Shown here one piece after another: positions 7,850-17,726 of a DNA stretch of 64,000 nt (its first letter is position 1; every line of letters starts with the position of its first letter). Below the pieces are notes generated by a model that saw only the letters and a list, made by a program, of their open reading frames with translations, did no database searches and was not told where the DNA came from. This stretch comes from an uncultured Oscillospiraceae bacterium (lineage in GTDB: Bacteria > Bacillota > Clostridia > Oscillospirales > Oscillospiraceae): NCBI GenBank assembly GCA_947629245.1, contig CANRDC010000001.1:1-64000 (forward strand), in the 5' to 3' direction. Made by a program: the position numbers and the translations under genes.

Positions 7850-10800
7850 ATGAGTAGTAAGTTTACGAAGTATGCCATAGTCGCGATAGCTGTTGTGATG
7901 ATGCTTGCACTCGTCCCAGTATATAAGACGGCTGAGAGGGCATATGCAGATGAAGTGGCCGGAGACGATTATATTTCACTGACGTTCGAGGAGACCTCCA
8001 CGCCGAACAAGGACTACAATAAGGTCATGTGCTATGGCGTCGGCGACATCATAAAGCTTAAATTGACTGTTACAGTCAATAAGACTTTAAAGTACAAGGA
8101 CACAAGCAAGGCGACGGTCATACATATCTCACTCCGCGACTCTGCTGGAAACTGGCTGACAGAAGACCAGATGAAAGCGTACTCAGTCAATGACAACAAA
8201 GACTTGAAGAACTTTAGCGAAGGCGGTAAAGACTTTACGGTAACTCGAAATCATAAGGCAGATGGTCGTAACTACGTCTACATTGACTCCTCTAAGCTGA
8301 AGCAGAGTATTAACGCCATGACTTTCACTGTCGAGTATCGCCACACAGTGGCGGCAGCTGACTGCGAAAAGGGTGTAAACTATATTGACCCTGTCGTCTA
8401 TATACATGGCATCGAGGCAGTCGTAGAGACGAAGGAGTGCACAGAGAACGCCACAGTCACGAGTAACGCTATTCAGCAACTGATACAACCTCCTACTAAG
8501 CCTGAAGGTTTGGAGTGGCCACAGGATATTAAACTAGAATATTGCGATAACGAAGACAATGTACTTTGGACAGAGACAGCCCGTCTTAAAGGCCCGTTGG
8601 AGACAGTGACATATAAGCTACTCGGTATGGCACCGGAGACACTCACGAAAGAGTATATGTACCCTTGGGGACTTGAGAATGTTGGAAAGTATTTGGATAA
8701 CAACGCTGGGTGGAACGCCTGGTTCAGCGAAGGTATGCTCAGTAAAATTGTGTCTGAGGGTCAGTATCTCGCAGGGTGGTCTACGACTAAAGGCGGCACA
8801 CTTGAATATGGCTATATTGGCGACATGTATATCACCTACGGTGATAAGGATAAAGTCGGCGACCTATCGGGTGATAGTAGTCTCCCAATCTCAATTTCAA
8901 TTTCTCATGACGTTAAGCTTTATCCTGTTGTTGTAAACCTTTCTGAAATATACCGCCTTGGGTTTGCGGTAGGTATGACAGCTGCTACTGGATTAGAGGA
9001 CGATGAAGACAAAGAATATCATGGTAATGAAACGTATGGTGCGTACAGTGAAGTGCCACGAATATTACTTAGACAGACAGAGTCCACGGCGAGCGGCGCG
9101 CGTAAGTATTGGCAAACTGGCATGTTCACTTCTCCGGGAGCAGAGGTGAAGATTTGTAGATATGCTATTGCACAATATTATCCAAAGAAGTATTCTGAAG
9201 AGGCGTATGTAGAAGAATACAATGAACATGATGTAACATGGTTGTGCTGGTTTGATAAGCATAGCGGTCTAACTTATACACCTGGTGATACTATCACTAT
9301 AACTGCGCATGAGCACACACTTGATGCTTTCTGGGCTTATATTGGTGAAGGACCCACTTATGCCTACAATGGAGAGGAGCACCCTGCCACTAACGAAGTT
9401 GAGTTTATAGGCGAGACGAAGAGCGGCAGCGATGCACCGAAGCCGATATCTGAATGGCTCGGAGAAAATCTTACTTATGAAGTAGAGTACAGCTCTGATT
9501 ACGCTGAGGGTTATGATGATGAAGGAAAGCCAACTTTCACTACTCCTGGTGTTCATGCATATACAGTCAGTGCAACTGTCACAATTCAACGTGATGATGA
9601 AGACCCGTTGGTTGTAGAACTCGAACCAACGACACGTTACGTAACTATCACTTATGAGCTCCAGGAAGATGATGTCGAAGAGAGCACCGGCGTAGTCTAT
9701 ACTGGTAAGCCAAGGAGATACGAGCCTGAAGTAACTTACGACCATGACGCCGGGTTACTGAGTAGTAATTACTACTCAATCGTATATGAAGATGAGACCG
9801 GTGAGTTTGATGCCAGGGATAGAGAGAATTATGACCGTGTTACTGATGTTACTGAAATGACAGTGAAGATAACTGGGAGCTACCCTGTTTCTGGTACGCT
9901 CACCCGTACTTTTAAAATCCTTCCGGCATCAGTAACTATTACGGCCAACGACGAAACTATTTACGTTGGAGATGACCTTCCGAGTCCAACTGCTAAAGTC
10001 GATGGTAAACCAGATAAAGGCATCGCTCTCGATTACACAGTTGAGCTTGCACCTGACGCGTCGTCCGATACTCCGAATACTTACGACATCATTGTGAAGC
10101 CAGGCACTAATCCTAACTACGATGTCACGCCAGTTAACGGTACACTCACAGTACTGAAGCCGACGCACTTTGACTTGATTATTGACCTCAACGAAGGGAA
10201 CATCGCTGGCAACCCATCTAACCTGACTGAGAACTTTGAGGTTGGTGATGGTGTCACTCTGACGCCATGTGGGTTCAGTGACTCTGGAGCGACTCCTATT
10301 ACTCGTGATAGTGCAGTGCTGCTTGGGTATTCCACTACTAAGGTTTCGGACCTGCTCGGTACATATGATGAAATCGAGGAAGCTGTTAGTGACTCAGGCG
10401 CCATGCTTTTCGAGTCTGGTGAAATCACGTATATTATGCCAGATGACGGCGGTATCATCTATTGTTTGTGGGCCTCAGACTCTAATGATAATGGTATTGC
10501 TGATGCTTATGAGATAACAGTCAAATTTGCTGGTTCTCATGGCACAGTATCGCCCTCTTCTGCTGTCTATGGACTTTATACGGACGGAGATTATGACATC
10601 TCTGGGACTGCTACATTAGACTTCTCAGGTATCGACTTGACACCTGACGATAAGTATATCTCTGATGGTGGCTACTGGGAAGATGAAGCTGGAGTACACA
10701 TCACTTCATCTCGTACACTTACTAAGGCGGACGACGGTAAAACTTTCACGTACCACTTTGTGCCACACGGCACTAAGCTCACCGTAACTAAGGAGCCGGA

Positions 10801-12766
10801 TAAGACAGTAGTAAAGCCTGGCGAAGAAATCCCATGGACTGTTACTGTGAAGAATGAAGGTAACACTACGCTGGATAACATTATACTTGTTGACCAGCTT
10901 GACGGTGTAAGCGCCACCAGTCTTAGTGAGAACATCTATATTGGTGGAGCGGCTGTCACAGTTCTTGAGCTTGAGCCAGGAGAAAGTGAGAGCTTCTTGG
11001 TGAGTTACACCGCCTTGCAGTCTGACGTAGGCACTGAAGTCACTAACTCTATGTTCTATAAGTCATCGATTAAAGAGTCTCCCCGTGAACGCGGTCCTGC
11101 TGGAACCGTTCAAAGTGAGCCTGTTGAAGTTAAGGCCGAACCTGTTGTTCCTCCGTCTCCTCCTGCTGAGACTCATGTGACCTTCTACCTTGATGCTAAC
11201 GGCGGTACCTTTGACGCCGGGCTTGAGGAGACTACCGTTATTGACCCAAAGTCTCAGTCCGACTTGCCTACCCCTACTTACGAAGGCTACACCTTCGATG
11301 GCTGGTTCGAGACTGGCCATGCCATCAGTACGGACATCTTCACTGATGGCCTTGACCACCATCTTCAGGCGCAGTGGACTAAGAATGCAGTGACACCGCC
11401 TGTCGGTCCTACTATTCCACCATCTGGTCCGACAGAACCTACGACATCTGTGACATTCCATCTTGATGCTAACGGCGGCGAGTTTGAAGGACTTGTAACT
11501 TGTAAGGACGTTACTGACCCGAAATCAACTGCTGACCTTCCGACTCCTACACGTGTTGGTTATACCTTCACTGGCTGGTTCGAGAATGGGGCTGCCATGT
11601 CTAACGCCATCTTCTCAGACGGCTTGGACCACACACTTGTGGCTCAGTGGAAGGCTGATGAAGTTCATACTACATTTCATCTTGATGCTGGCGACGGTGA
11701 GTTTGATGATGGAACCTCATTGAGGGACGTCATTGACCCACCAAGCCTTGATAAGTTGCCCACACCTTCGCGCGATGGCTATAACTTCGATGGCTGGTAC
11801 GAAGATGGAAGTCCTGTCGACGTGTCTTCTCTGAACGACGGTGGAGTACACAACCTCGAAGCTCACTGGAAGAAGAAACCTTCATCTGGTGGTTATGTTG
11901 CACCTGACTGCTATGTTACCTTCGACTCGGAGGGTGGTAGCTCGGTCGCTGGTCAGTACGTTACTTGGAACTCTACGGTTAGCCGGCCTAAGGACCCAAC
12001 TAAGGAAGGTTACACCTTTGACGGCTGGTACACTAAGGACGGTGACCTGTTCGACTTTTCTAAAGATAGAGTTCTTGGCAATTTGACCCTGTACGCCAGG
12101 TGGAGCAGCAATAGTAGTTTCATTGATGAACACATTGCCTATATCGTTGGACGTGACGACGGACTCGTACACCCGAATGATTATATCACGAGGGCTGAGG
12201 TATCTACGATATTCTACCGTCTGCTTCGTCGCGATGTGCGTAACCAGTACAGAACGACTGAGACAGACTTTGTAGATGTGCCGGCTAATGCGTGGTATGC
12301 TGAAGCTGTGGCAACACTCGAAAATCTTGGTGTTGTATACGGTAAAGGTAACGGAATATTTGACCCGAACGCTCCGATAACGAGGGCTGAGTTTGCAGCC
12401 ATCGTTGTCCGCTTCGACCACATCTACACCTCAGTTAAAACCTACTTCTCTGATGTGCCCTCAGCTCATTGGGCGTACACCTATATCGGGACAGCTGCTC
12501 AGAATGGTTGGATTGTCGGACGCGATGATGGATTGTTCCACCCTGAAGATAACATCACTCGTGCCGAGGCAATCACACTTGTAAATAGAGCGCTGGGTCG
12601 TAGTCATCTTACGGAGTATAGCTTTAGCGACATTCCGGATATGATTACATGGCCAGACAATGAGGGTAAGAAGAAGTGGTACTACCTCGCTATTCAGGAG
12701 GCGACGAACAGCCACACCTATATTGAAGTCAGTGAGGTAGAATACTGGGACGAAATCATCAGATAA
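7850..12766 (+). CDS. SLH-anchored giant surface protein with MBG and Listeria-Bacteroides repeats
   Basis: A 1638-residue exported protein. A signal peptide (KFTKYAIVAIAVVMMLAL, probable cleavage near AYADE) is followed by about 650 residues of beta-rich sequence. An MBG-like module (ITANDETIYVGDDLPSPTA) lies near residues 690-770 and a DUF11-like module (KPGEEIPWTVTVKNEGNTTL) near 980-1080. Four Flg_new/InlB-B-type repeats with GYTFDGW or a variant fall between about 1108 and 1420. Three SLH domains end the protein (GRDDGLVHPNDYITRAE, GIFDPNAPITRAE, GRDDGLFHPEDNITRAE). SLH domains bind secondary cell-wall polymers, so the protein should coat a Gram-positive-type wall. It starts after AAGGAGTGTATCACT. 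It is monocistronic and closed by a terminator. A surface coat gene of this kind is unusual on a phage-like element. Confidence 0.92.
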   Translation: MSSKFTKYAIVAIAVVMMLALVPVYKTAERAYADEVAGDDYISLTFEETSTPNKDYNKVMCYGVGDIIKLKLTVTVNKTLKYKDTSKATVIHISLRDSAGNWLTEDQMKAYSVNDNKDLKNFSEGGKDFTVTRNHKADGRNYVYIDSSKLKQSINAMTFTVEYRHTVAAADCEKGVNYIDPVVYIHGIEAVVETKECTENATVTSNAIQQLIQPPTKPEGLEWPQDIKLEYCDNEDNVLWTETARLKGPLETVTYKLLGMAPETLTKEYMYPWGLENVGKYLDNNAGWNAWFSEGMLSKIVSEGQYLAGWSTTKGGTLEYGYIGDMYITYGDKDKVGDLSGDSSLPISISISHDVKLYPVVVNLSEIYRLGFAVGMTAATGLEDDEDKEYHGNETYGAYSEVPRILLRQTESTASGARKYWQTGMFTSPGAEVKICRYAIAQYYPKKYSEEAYVEEYNEHDVTWLCWFDKHSGLTYTPGDTITITAHEHTLDAFWAYIGEGPTYAYNGEEHPATNEVEFIGETKSGSDAPKPISEWLGENLTYEVEYSSDYAEGYDDEGKPTFTTPGVHAYTVSATVTIQRDDEDPLVVELEPTTRYVTITYELQEDDVEESTGVVYTGKPRRYEPEVTYDHDAGLLSSNYYSIVYEDETGEFDARDRENYDRVTDVTEMTVKITGSYPVSGTLTRTFKILPASVTITANDETIYVGDDLPSPTAKVDGKPDKGIALDYTVELAPDASSDTPNTYDIIVKPGTNPNYDVTPVNGTLTVLKPTHFDLIIDLNEGNIAGNPSNLTENFEVGDGVTLTPCGFSDSGATPITRDSAVLLGYSTTKVSDLLGTYDEIEEAVSDSGAMLFESGEITYIMPDDGGIIYCLWASDSNDNGIADAYEITVKFAGSHGTVSPSSAVYGLYTDGDYDISGTATLDFSGIDLTPDDKYISDGGYWEDEAGVHITSSRTLTKADDGKTFTYHFVPHGTKLTVTKEPDKTVVKPGEEIPWTVTVKNEGNTTLDNIILVDQLDGVSATSLSENIYIGGAAVTVLELEPGESESFLVSYTALQSDVGTEVTNSMFYKSSIKESPRERGPAGTVQSEPVEVKAEPVVPPSPPAETHVTFYLDANGGTFDAGLEETTVIDPKSQSDLPTPTYEGYTFDGWFETGHAISTDIFTDGLDHHLQAQWTKNAVTPPVGPTIPPSGPTEPTTSVTFHLDANGGEFEGLVTCKDVTDPKSTADLPTPTRVGYTFTGWFENGAAMSNAIFSDGLDHTLVAQWKADEVHTTFHLDAGDGEFDDGTSLRDVIDPPSLDKLPTPSRDGYNFDGWYEDGSPVDVSSLNDGGVHNLEAHWKKKPSSGGYVAPDCYVTFDSEGGSSVAGQYVTWNSTVSRPKDPTKEGYTFDGWYTKDGDLFDFSKDRVLGNLTLYARWSSNSSFIDEHIAYIVGRDDGLVHPNDYITRAEVSTIFYRLLRRDVRNQYRTTETDFVDVPANAWYAEAVATLENLGVVYGKGNGIFDPNAPITRAEFAAIVVRFDHIYTSVKTYFSDVPSAHWAYTYIGTAAQNGWIVGRDDGLFHPEDNITRAEAITLVNRALGRSHLTEYSFSDIPDMITWPDNEGKKKWYYLAIQEATNSHTYIEVSEVEYWDEIIR

Positions 12767-12796
12767 CCCTACATTCATCTTGTATATCTCCTTTAA

Positions 12797-12838
12797 AAGA
12801 AAAGCCGAAGTACCTTCATGGTACTTCGGCTTTTCTTT
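12797..12838 (+). terminator. Intrinsic terminator
   Basis: AAAGCCGAAGTACC / GGTACTTCGGCTTT with a short loop and a TTCTTTT tail. The stem is the same as that of the terminator before the SLH gene. Confidence 0.9.
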
Positions 12839-12857
12839 TGCAGTTCAGTTTTAGCCA

Positions 12858-12884
12858 TTGTAGAATCTCTACCAAGTATATAAT
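12858..12884 (+). promoter_or_regulatory. Putative sigma-70-type promoter
   Basis: A perfect TATAAT is preceded, 15 nt upstream, by TTGTAG, directly downstream of a terminator and about 30 bp before the next gene start. The -35 and spacing are imperfect. Confidence 0.5.
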
Positions 12885-12914
12885 CTTAAGCACATTACGA
12901 AAGGAGTAGACAAC

Positions 12915-13832
12915 ATGCCGGTGTTTAAAAACCAAGCGAACGGCTTGCAGGAAAGTGAGCGCATTGACTATGGCGACAGCGTCCCTGTGCCTCTGTACCT
13001 AATAGCTGGCGCCATGACTTACACCAGAAGTGAACTCGAAAGGTGTCAGCCTGGCGAGCACGATGCTGTTGAGGCCAACTATCAGTACTGGGTATATTGG
13101 ACATTCAAGCGCCTTTATGCACTCAGCTCTTTGTTCATTCAGACTGGCGTCGCACCCTCTGAAATTCTCAACGTCATCAAAGCACACCTTGATGACAACG
13201 CGCATACACAGAAGTTCAAAACGAGATACGCCAGCCTTCCTACAAAGGCTGGCGCTCAGCCTGCTGAGATACGTGCCGCTTCAGCCGCCAGGTATATGAA
13301 GTTCACCATGGACGCTATGAATATGCTGGCCGCCAGGCGTATGGATACTGATGGTGTTCACTACGACCTTGGACATAAAGAGTGCAAATGGATACTCAAC
13401 GAGTCTGAGAACTTCGCGCTAAAGGCATGTGACATTATGATGCTGGCATCTCCAAATCCTAACTTCAATGTAGGTGCCGAGCCTGTCAATGAGCCGCTTG
13501 CCTTGCTTCTCGAAGTTACTGGCGCCATGAGTCGCACCAGCTTCTATGCTGCTCCACACGTCAATGAACGTTTCGTAATGCCGAGCCAGATACAGCTCGT
13601 TAAACTGCGTGATATCCTGTATAGGACAAACATCAATGGCGTGGCCTCTGATAAAGCTCGTGAACCTATTCTCAGAATTGAGAATATACCTGCAGAGCTT
13701 AAAGGCACGTATGCACCGCTTACGCTGAAGGCTGAATACTTCAATGGTAAAGAGGTAACACCCTTTATGACAACGAAGCAGAGAAGGCCTGAGGACGCTA
13801 AGCTGACAGTCGGGCCAATGTGCCTTAAATAA
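12915..13832 (+). CDS. Tagged orphan protein (305 aa)
   Basis: Unidentified soluble protein, largely helical in its first 180 residues (YWVYWTFKRLYALSSLF). The C-terminus GPMCLK fits the x-M-x-L-K tag. It starts after GAAAGGAGTAGACAAC. It is first in a run of tagged orphans behind a promoter-like element. It has no signal peptide or membrane segment. Confidence 0.75.
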   Translation: MPVFKNQANGLQESERIDYGDSVPVPLYLIAGAMTYTRSELERCQPGEHDAVEANYQYWVYWTFKRLYALSSLFIQTGVAPSEILNVIKAHLDDNAHTQKFKTRYASLPTKAGAQPAEIRAASAARYMKFTMDAMNMLAARRMDTDGVHYDLGHKECKWILNESENFALKACDIMMLASPNPNFNVGAEPVNEPLALLLEVTGAMSRTSFYAAPHVNERFVMPSQIQLVKLRDILYRTNINGVASDKAREPILRIENIPAELKGTYAPLTLKAEYFNGKEVTPFMTTKQRRPEDAKLTVGPMCLK

Positions 13833-13851
13833 AAGGGAGACATTATTTACT

Positions 13852-14535
13852 ATGGCAACAATCCTCGACCCCAACACTCCGGAGTTTGCGGAGAAGTATA
13901 AAACCATTCACTGGACTGAGAAGCCGCTTCGACTTATCCTGGCTGATAAATATGAGTGCGCCAGGCAGCTTGATAAGAAGTGGGACGAGATTTCTAAGCG
14001 CTGGTATTATAACCCGGCGACTTTTGCTCACCTGTGCCTCAATCTGGTTCCGGACACATACTCGCCTATGACTTGGTTAGACATAACTGAGCAGTTGTTC
14101 TCAAAGGAAGCCAAGCTGGAGTTTGGAGACCGACGCTACGAACTTCGTGGTGGTATACAGACGATGGACGGCGCGTCGGAAGGTCTCTATGCCGCGGCAT
14201 ACATGCAGACAATAACGCAGTGCCTGGCATCGTTCGCCGGGCTATGCAACATTCACGACGGTATCTATGTACTTGCTAACAGGTACAATGCCTGGGAGGA
14301 TTTGCAGCGGTCTGAACTCTGGCTCCAGTACTCTACACTTCATAGAGAGATAGATGCGCTTGCCTCTATCTACGGACGGCAGCTCATGACGCTCACTGCT
14401 GTGCTTGCAACTGCCTGGGGCTGCAGTGGCAGAGGTACACCCTACGTTGATGCACTTGATTATATCAAAGGCATGATTAGTGAGGACGATGCACGAAAGA
14501 AGTCTGGTTCTGTTTGCAAGATGAACCTCGGCTGA
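13852..14535 (+). CDS. Tagged orphan protein (227 aa)
   Basis: Unidentified helical protein ending CKMNLG, a clear copy of the terminal tag. It starts at an ATG 19 bp after the previous stop with AAAGGGAGA upstream, so it is co-transcribed. No catalytic motif was recognised. The middle (AAAYMQTITQCLASFAGLC) looks like a packed helical bundle. Neighbours on both sides are also tagged orphans. Confidence 0.75.
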   Translation: MATILDPNTPEFAEKYKTIHWTEKPLRLILADKYECARQLDKKWDEISKRWYYNPATFAHLCLNLVPDTYSPMTWLDITEQLFSKEAKLEFGDRRYELRGGIQTMDGASEGLYAAAYMQTITQCLASFAGLCNIHDGIYVLANRYNAWEDLQRSELWLQYSTLHREIDALASIYGRQLMTLTAVLATAWGCSGRGTPYVDALDYIKGMISEDDARKKSGSVCKMNLG

Positions 14536-14548
14536 AAGGAGAATTCTT

Positions 14549-15433
14549 ATGCAAGCATCAATTACTATGGGCGGTTTTCTCACTGAATACACCGAGCGCA
14601 TAGTGAGTGACTACACACGTATTGCGTATCCGGAGCACTGGGAAGAGGAAGCTCTTGAACTCGCTGGCATTACCATCTACATGGACAAGTTCATGGAGGA
14701 CGATACCTGTGACGAAGACACCGTGCAAGAGATGAAGGCCAGAAGAGCCGAGGTTTCCGAAGTCCTCGCTAATATTGGAAGCAGTACCTCCGAGCAAGAG
14801 TGTAAGAAGCGGCTTGAGGCTGCACTTGACTTTCTTGAGGAAATTCACGCTCTTATCTGCGGTGTACGTCAGAAATCCCGCAATGGATTTTATCGCACAC
14901 AGATATGGGAGGACGACAGACCTAATGCCATTCTGAAGGCTAAGTGCTTAAGCATGGCGGCGTTCCATAAAGAAATCACTCCGCAGGAAATGATTTCAAT
15001 GGCGACAGCCGAGCTTGAGCTTGCTCAACGCGTCAATAAGATTAACGGTGTTGCGGCTCAGCTTGGAGATACCTGGGATAAGTCTTGGCCAGGTGCTAAA
15101 CTCGACCTTATGCTTGAGACGCTCGACAGCGGCGCTATACTCATCGAGCTGTACGCCATGTATAACCATCTTTATATAGAGAAGCATCCTAAGTCCAGCG
15201 AGAACGTGATACCTTCGGTCGAGACTCTTGTAAACGATATGGAGAAAGCCTGGAGGACACTTCGTAAGATGCTGTCACGTCGCTTTGGCTATCCTGGCTC
15301 AGTAATGCTTATCAACATGAGTGAGATGGTCGCCAGGCATGTCGAGAATGAGCGAGTCATGCATACACCGCTTGGAAGTTCTGTATTGAACGCGCACCCC
15401 GTGGAAAAGATGAACTTACAATGCATGTTCTGA
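14549..15433 (+). CDS. Tagged orphan protein (294 aa)
   Basis: Unidentified, mostly alpha-helical and acidic. The tag EKMNLQ lies four residues from the end (followed by CMF), so the motif tolerates a few trailing residues. The start follows GAAAGGAGAATTCTT. It is part of the same operon as the two preceding genes. No membrane segment is seen. Confidence 0.75.
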   Translation: MQASITMGGFLTEYTERIVSDYTRIAYPEHWEEEALELAGITIYMDKFMEDDTCDEDTVQEMKARRAEVSEVLANIGSSTSEQECKKRLEAALDFLEEIHALICGVRQKSRNGFYRTQIWEDDRPNAILKAKCLSMAAFHKEITPQEMISMATAELELAQRVNKINGVAAQLGDTWDKSWPGAKLDLMLETLDSGAILIELYAMYNHLYIEKHPKSSENVIPSVETLVNDMEKAWRTLRKMLSRRFGYPGSVMLINMSEMVARHVENERVMHTPLGSSVLNAHPVEKMNLQCMF

Positions 15434-15508
15434 GGAGGATTTCTACACTCCTCAGCTATTTAAATCCAGTATCATAAAAGTGACAACATTACGTTAGGAG
15501 GAGTAAAT

Positions 15509-15970
15509 GTGGGACTCCAACCAGTATTCGATAATATTCATTGTATGTCCGCATGTGTAAGCCAGATATCAGAGGCCCTTGAAGGCTATGAAGACCGTGT
15601 AATACTATGCAGGGAGACCGCTGCTGATTTCATACCAATCTCTAACATGAATATACGGTCGCACTTAATTGTATACTCACCTTCGCAGATAAGCATACCT
15701 GAGGTAAGTGTTTGCGTTATCCAAGACTGCTTTAGTTCTAAGATATATGGCAGACTGTGGGGTTTCTATGTGACATCTGCTGAACAGACAATCGCCGACA
15801 TGCTTGAGATGTGGCCACATAGCGATAGCTCTGTATTAATGCCAGCTTTAGCTAACTACTATTATAAGCACAGTGAGAGCTTCAGCGACCTCGCTGTCCT
15901 TCTTAATGGTAAGGCACGCAAAAATTTTGAGTTCTTGAAGGAGGGGGCTGTGACATACTATGACTATTAG
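15509..15970 (+). CDS. AbiEi-like antitoxin, module 1 (divergent)
   Basis: A 153-residue protein with a GTG start right after TAGGAGGAGTAAAT. It is assigned by position and by overlap with the nucleotidyltransferase gene that follows, and by its resemblance in length and layout to the 147-residue partners of modules 2 and 3. Shared traits are a central IxSxHLxVYSPS-like strand and an AEQTIADML segment corresponding to MQTIQDIL. In known AbiE systems AbiEi is a cognate antitoxin and transcriptional autorepressor. No wing-helix motif is evident here, so the call rests on synteny. Confidence 0.5.
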   Translation: MGLQPVFDNIHCMSACVSQISEALEGYEDRVILCRETAADFIPISNMNIRSHLIVYSPSQISIPEVSVCVIQDCFSSKIYGRLWGFYVTSAEQTIADMLEMWPHSDSSVLMPALANYYYKHSESFSDLAVLLNGKARKNFEFLKEGAVTYYDY

Positions 15971-16838
15971 TAAGAGGGAAAAGCGAAGAGCAGTAATAGA
16001 AGATAAAGAGTTGCTACGTCTACTAAAGGCATTAACAGAGTGCGGCCTTAGTATAACTATTAAGGGCGCCATGCTTCTCAATGTTATTTTAGACGGCGAT
16101 AAGCTTCCTCTACGTCGCGGTACTCGTGACATTGACTTTGACATAGATGCAGATGTTGAGCTGGGCTCCTCCGAAATAAGTTCGGAGGAGTTGAGAGCAT
16201 TAATTCAGAGTAAGCTAAGCTCAGTTGGTTACGTGTATGATTTTGATATCATACGTCCATATAAACCAGGCAGCTCCGGTCTTAATCTTGGCGTTGTTAC
16301 CAGGCAGAGTGGACAAGAGGTACTTATTGCCTCTATGGACATAAACGTTGGTCGAAATAAGTATCAGGTAAAATACAATACTGCGTACGGGTTTGACTTC
16401 TATGGGCAAAGCATGGCGAGGATTTTTGCGGATAAGGTGAAGGTGGCTTCTCAGCGTAAGATACTTTGGAGATATAAAGACCTTTATGACCTTACGCTTC
16501 TCGGTAAGTACAGCGGGTGGTCAGCGAAGATAACCGATGACATCATAGAAGATACTGGCGGCGAGCTGGAGGATTTCTCGACATTCGATAAGCGTGCTGA
16601 TGACTTGTACAGCGCGCACACGGCCTTTGTTCGGGATTATGGGTTGTCTACAGATATGAACGTTATTTATGAGACTGTTAAATCTCTAATCGAACCTTTC
16701 AGAAAACCACAGTCAGAAGAGCTTATCTGGGACGGCTCGAAGTGGGTAAGGAGAAGTCAGTACCGTGGCCCACTGATGCTTAAGACTGAGAACTTCGCGA
16801 GACAGTCGAGTGGCTTTGGCACACTGCATCTGCAATGA
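15960..16838 (+). CDS. AbiEii-like nucleotidyltransferase toxin, module 1, C-terminal tag
   Basis: A 292-residue DNA-polymerase-beta-fold nucleotidyltransferase of the AbiEii type. KGAMLLN lies near residue 35, then the metal-binding TRDIDFDI near residue 57, and the late AAA-like helix element IFADKVKVAS with the RYKDLYDL box expected for the family. AbiEii toxins transfer nucleotides to RNA targets, and the pair forms a type IV toxin-antitoxin or abortive-infection module. The gene overlaps the upstream partner by 11 bp. The protein ends FGTLHLQ, the tag in a variant form, which is not a known property of AbiE toxins. Confidence 0.75.
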   Translation: MTISKREKRRAVIEDKELLRLLKALTECGLSITIKGAMLLNVILDGDKLPLRRGTRDIDFDIDADVELGSSEISSEELRALIQSKLSSVGYVYDFDIIRPYKPGSSGLNLGVVTRQSGQEVLIASMDINVGRNKYQVKYNTAYGFDFYGQSMARIFADKVKVASQRKILWRYKDLYDLTLLGKYSGWSAKITDDIIEDTGGELEDFSTFDKRADDLYSAHTAFVRDYGLSTDMNVIYETVKSLIEPFRKPQSEELIWDGSKWVRRSQYRGPLMLKTENFARQSSGFGTLHLQ

Positions 16839-16860
16839 CTATTAACGTTAGGAGGAACTA

Positions 16861-17280
16861 ATGTTTTTCAACTTGGACATAATGGACCCGAATTTCAAAA
16901 ACCAGGTTCAGATAGCATACACTAAGTTCGCCGGGTATCGATATGACGCAGTCCACGAGAGAGTCGTATGGGCTTTCCTCAATGCTATAGGGTATAGCGG
17001 TGGTCCATTCAATGCGCCTATCTATGCCCTCACTGAGTATATCCAGAGTCTCGACGGTGGACGTGGTTCCGGTGATGTTGAGCTACTTAGCACTGTCGCT
17101 AAGGAGATACTCTATGTCAATAAGTTATTCCCGCGTCTGAACGGCGAGGAACCAGTGGCGCACTTCGGTGCTATTGCCGCTGGGGTCGACGAGTTTGTCA
17201 AGAATGGTGACGAAGTCCAGAAAGAGGAGTATGAAAACATACCCCCTATCTTAACCTTGATAGATTCTCCGAGCTTATGA
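16861..17280 (+). CDS. Orphan protein (139 aa)
   Basis: Unidentified 139-residue protein starting after TTAGGAGGAACTA. No motif or terminal tag. Its stop overlaps the next start (ATGA), so the two are translationally coupled. They could form a two-subunit protein, as the next gene is similar in length. Confidence 0.7.
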   Translation: MFFNLDIMDPNFKNQVQIAYTKFAGYRYDAVHERVVWAFLNAIGYSGGPFNAPIYALTEYIQSLDGGRGSGDVELLSTVAKEILYVNKLFPRLNGEEPVAHFGAIAAGVDEFVKNGDEVQKEEYENIPPILTLIDSPSL

Positions 17281-17714
17281 TGTTCAAACTTCAGTTTAAG
17301 ACGCCTGGCAGGCAGGAGCTGTTTGCAATTTGCGACGAGTCCAACTTCAAGGGCTGCGCCGAGCGTATACTCTATCTCGGTGACGCGTATCGCAAGATTT
17401 TCACGCTGTGTCACAACGACAGTGCAACACTCGGAATTGAGCAGGAGCTTGAAGTCATGCTTCTGATGGTGGCTCCTCTGATGGAGTTCATGACTCCGTT
17501 GCTGAGAAGCTACAACAGCGACAATCCTGATACTACCGAGTATGCACTGATGCTGTCGAATGTCAGCGGCACTGTAAATAGCGATAAATTTAATATCCCG
17601 AACCACCTTAACTATTCCAGGCGCATGGCGGCATTTTGCTTTATCGCCATGTCTTTCCTCGTCTACATGCAGGAGCACAACACTACTGAGATTGAACTCA
17701 GTGCAGCCAATTAA
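17277..17714 (+). CDS. Orphan protein (145 aa), coupled to upstream gene
   Basis: Unidentified helical protein. It begins MMFKLQFK and contains a hydrophobic stretch (MAAFCFIAMSFLVYM, near residues 117-131) that could be a buried helix or a membrane segment. Its start overlaps the upstream stop by 4 nt. No tag is present at either end. Confidence 0.65.
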   Translation: MMFKLQFKTPGRQELFAICDESNFKGCAERILYLGDAYRKIFTLCHNDSATLGIEQELEVMLLMVAPLMEFMTPLLRSYNSDNPDTTEYALMLSNVSGTVNSDKFNIPNHLNYSRRMAAFCFIAMSFLVYMQEHNTTEIELSAAN

Positions 17715-17726
17715 GGAGGGTCAAAT

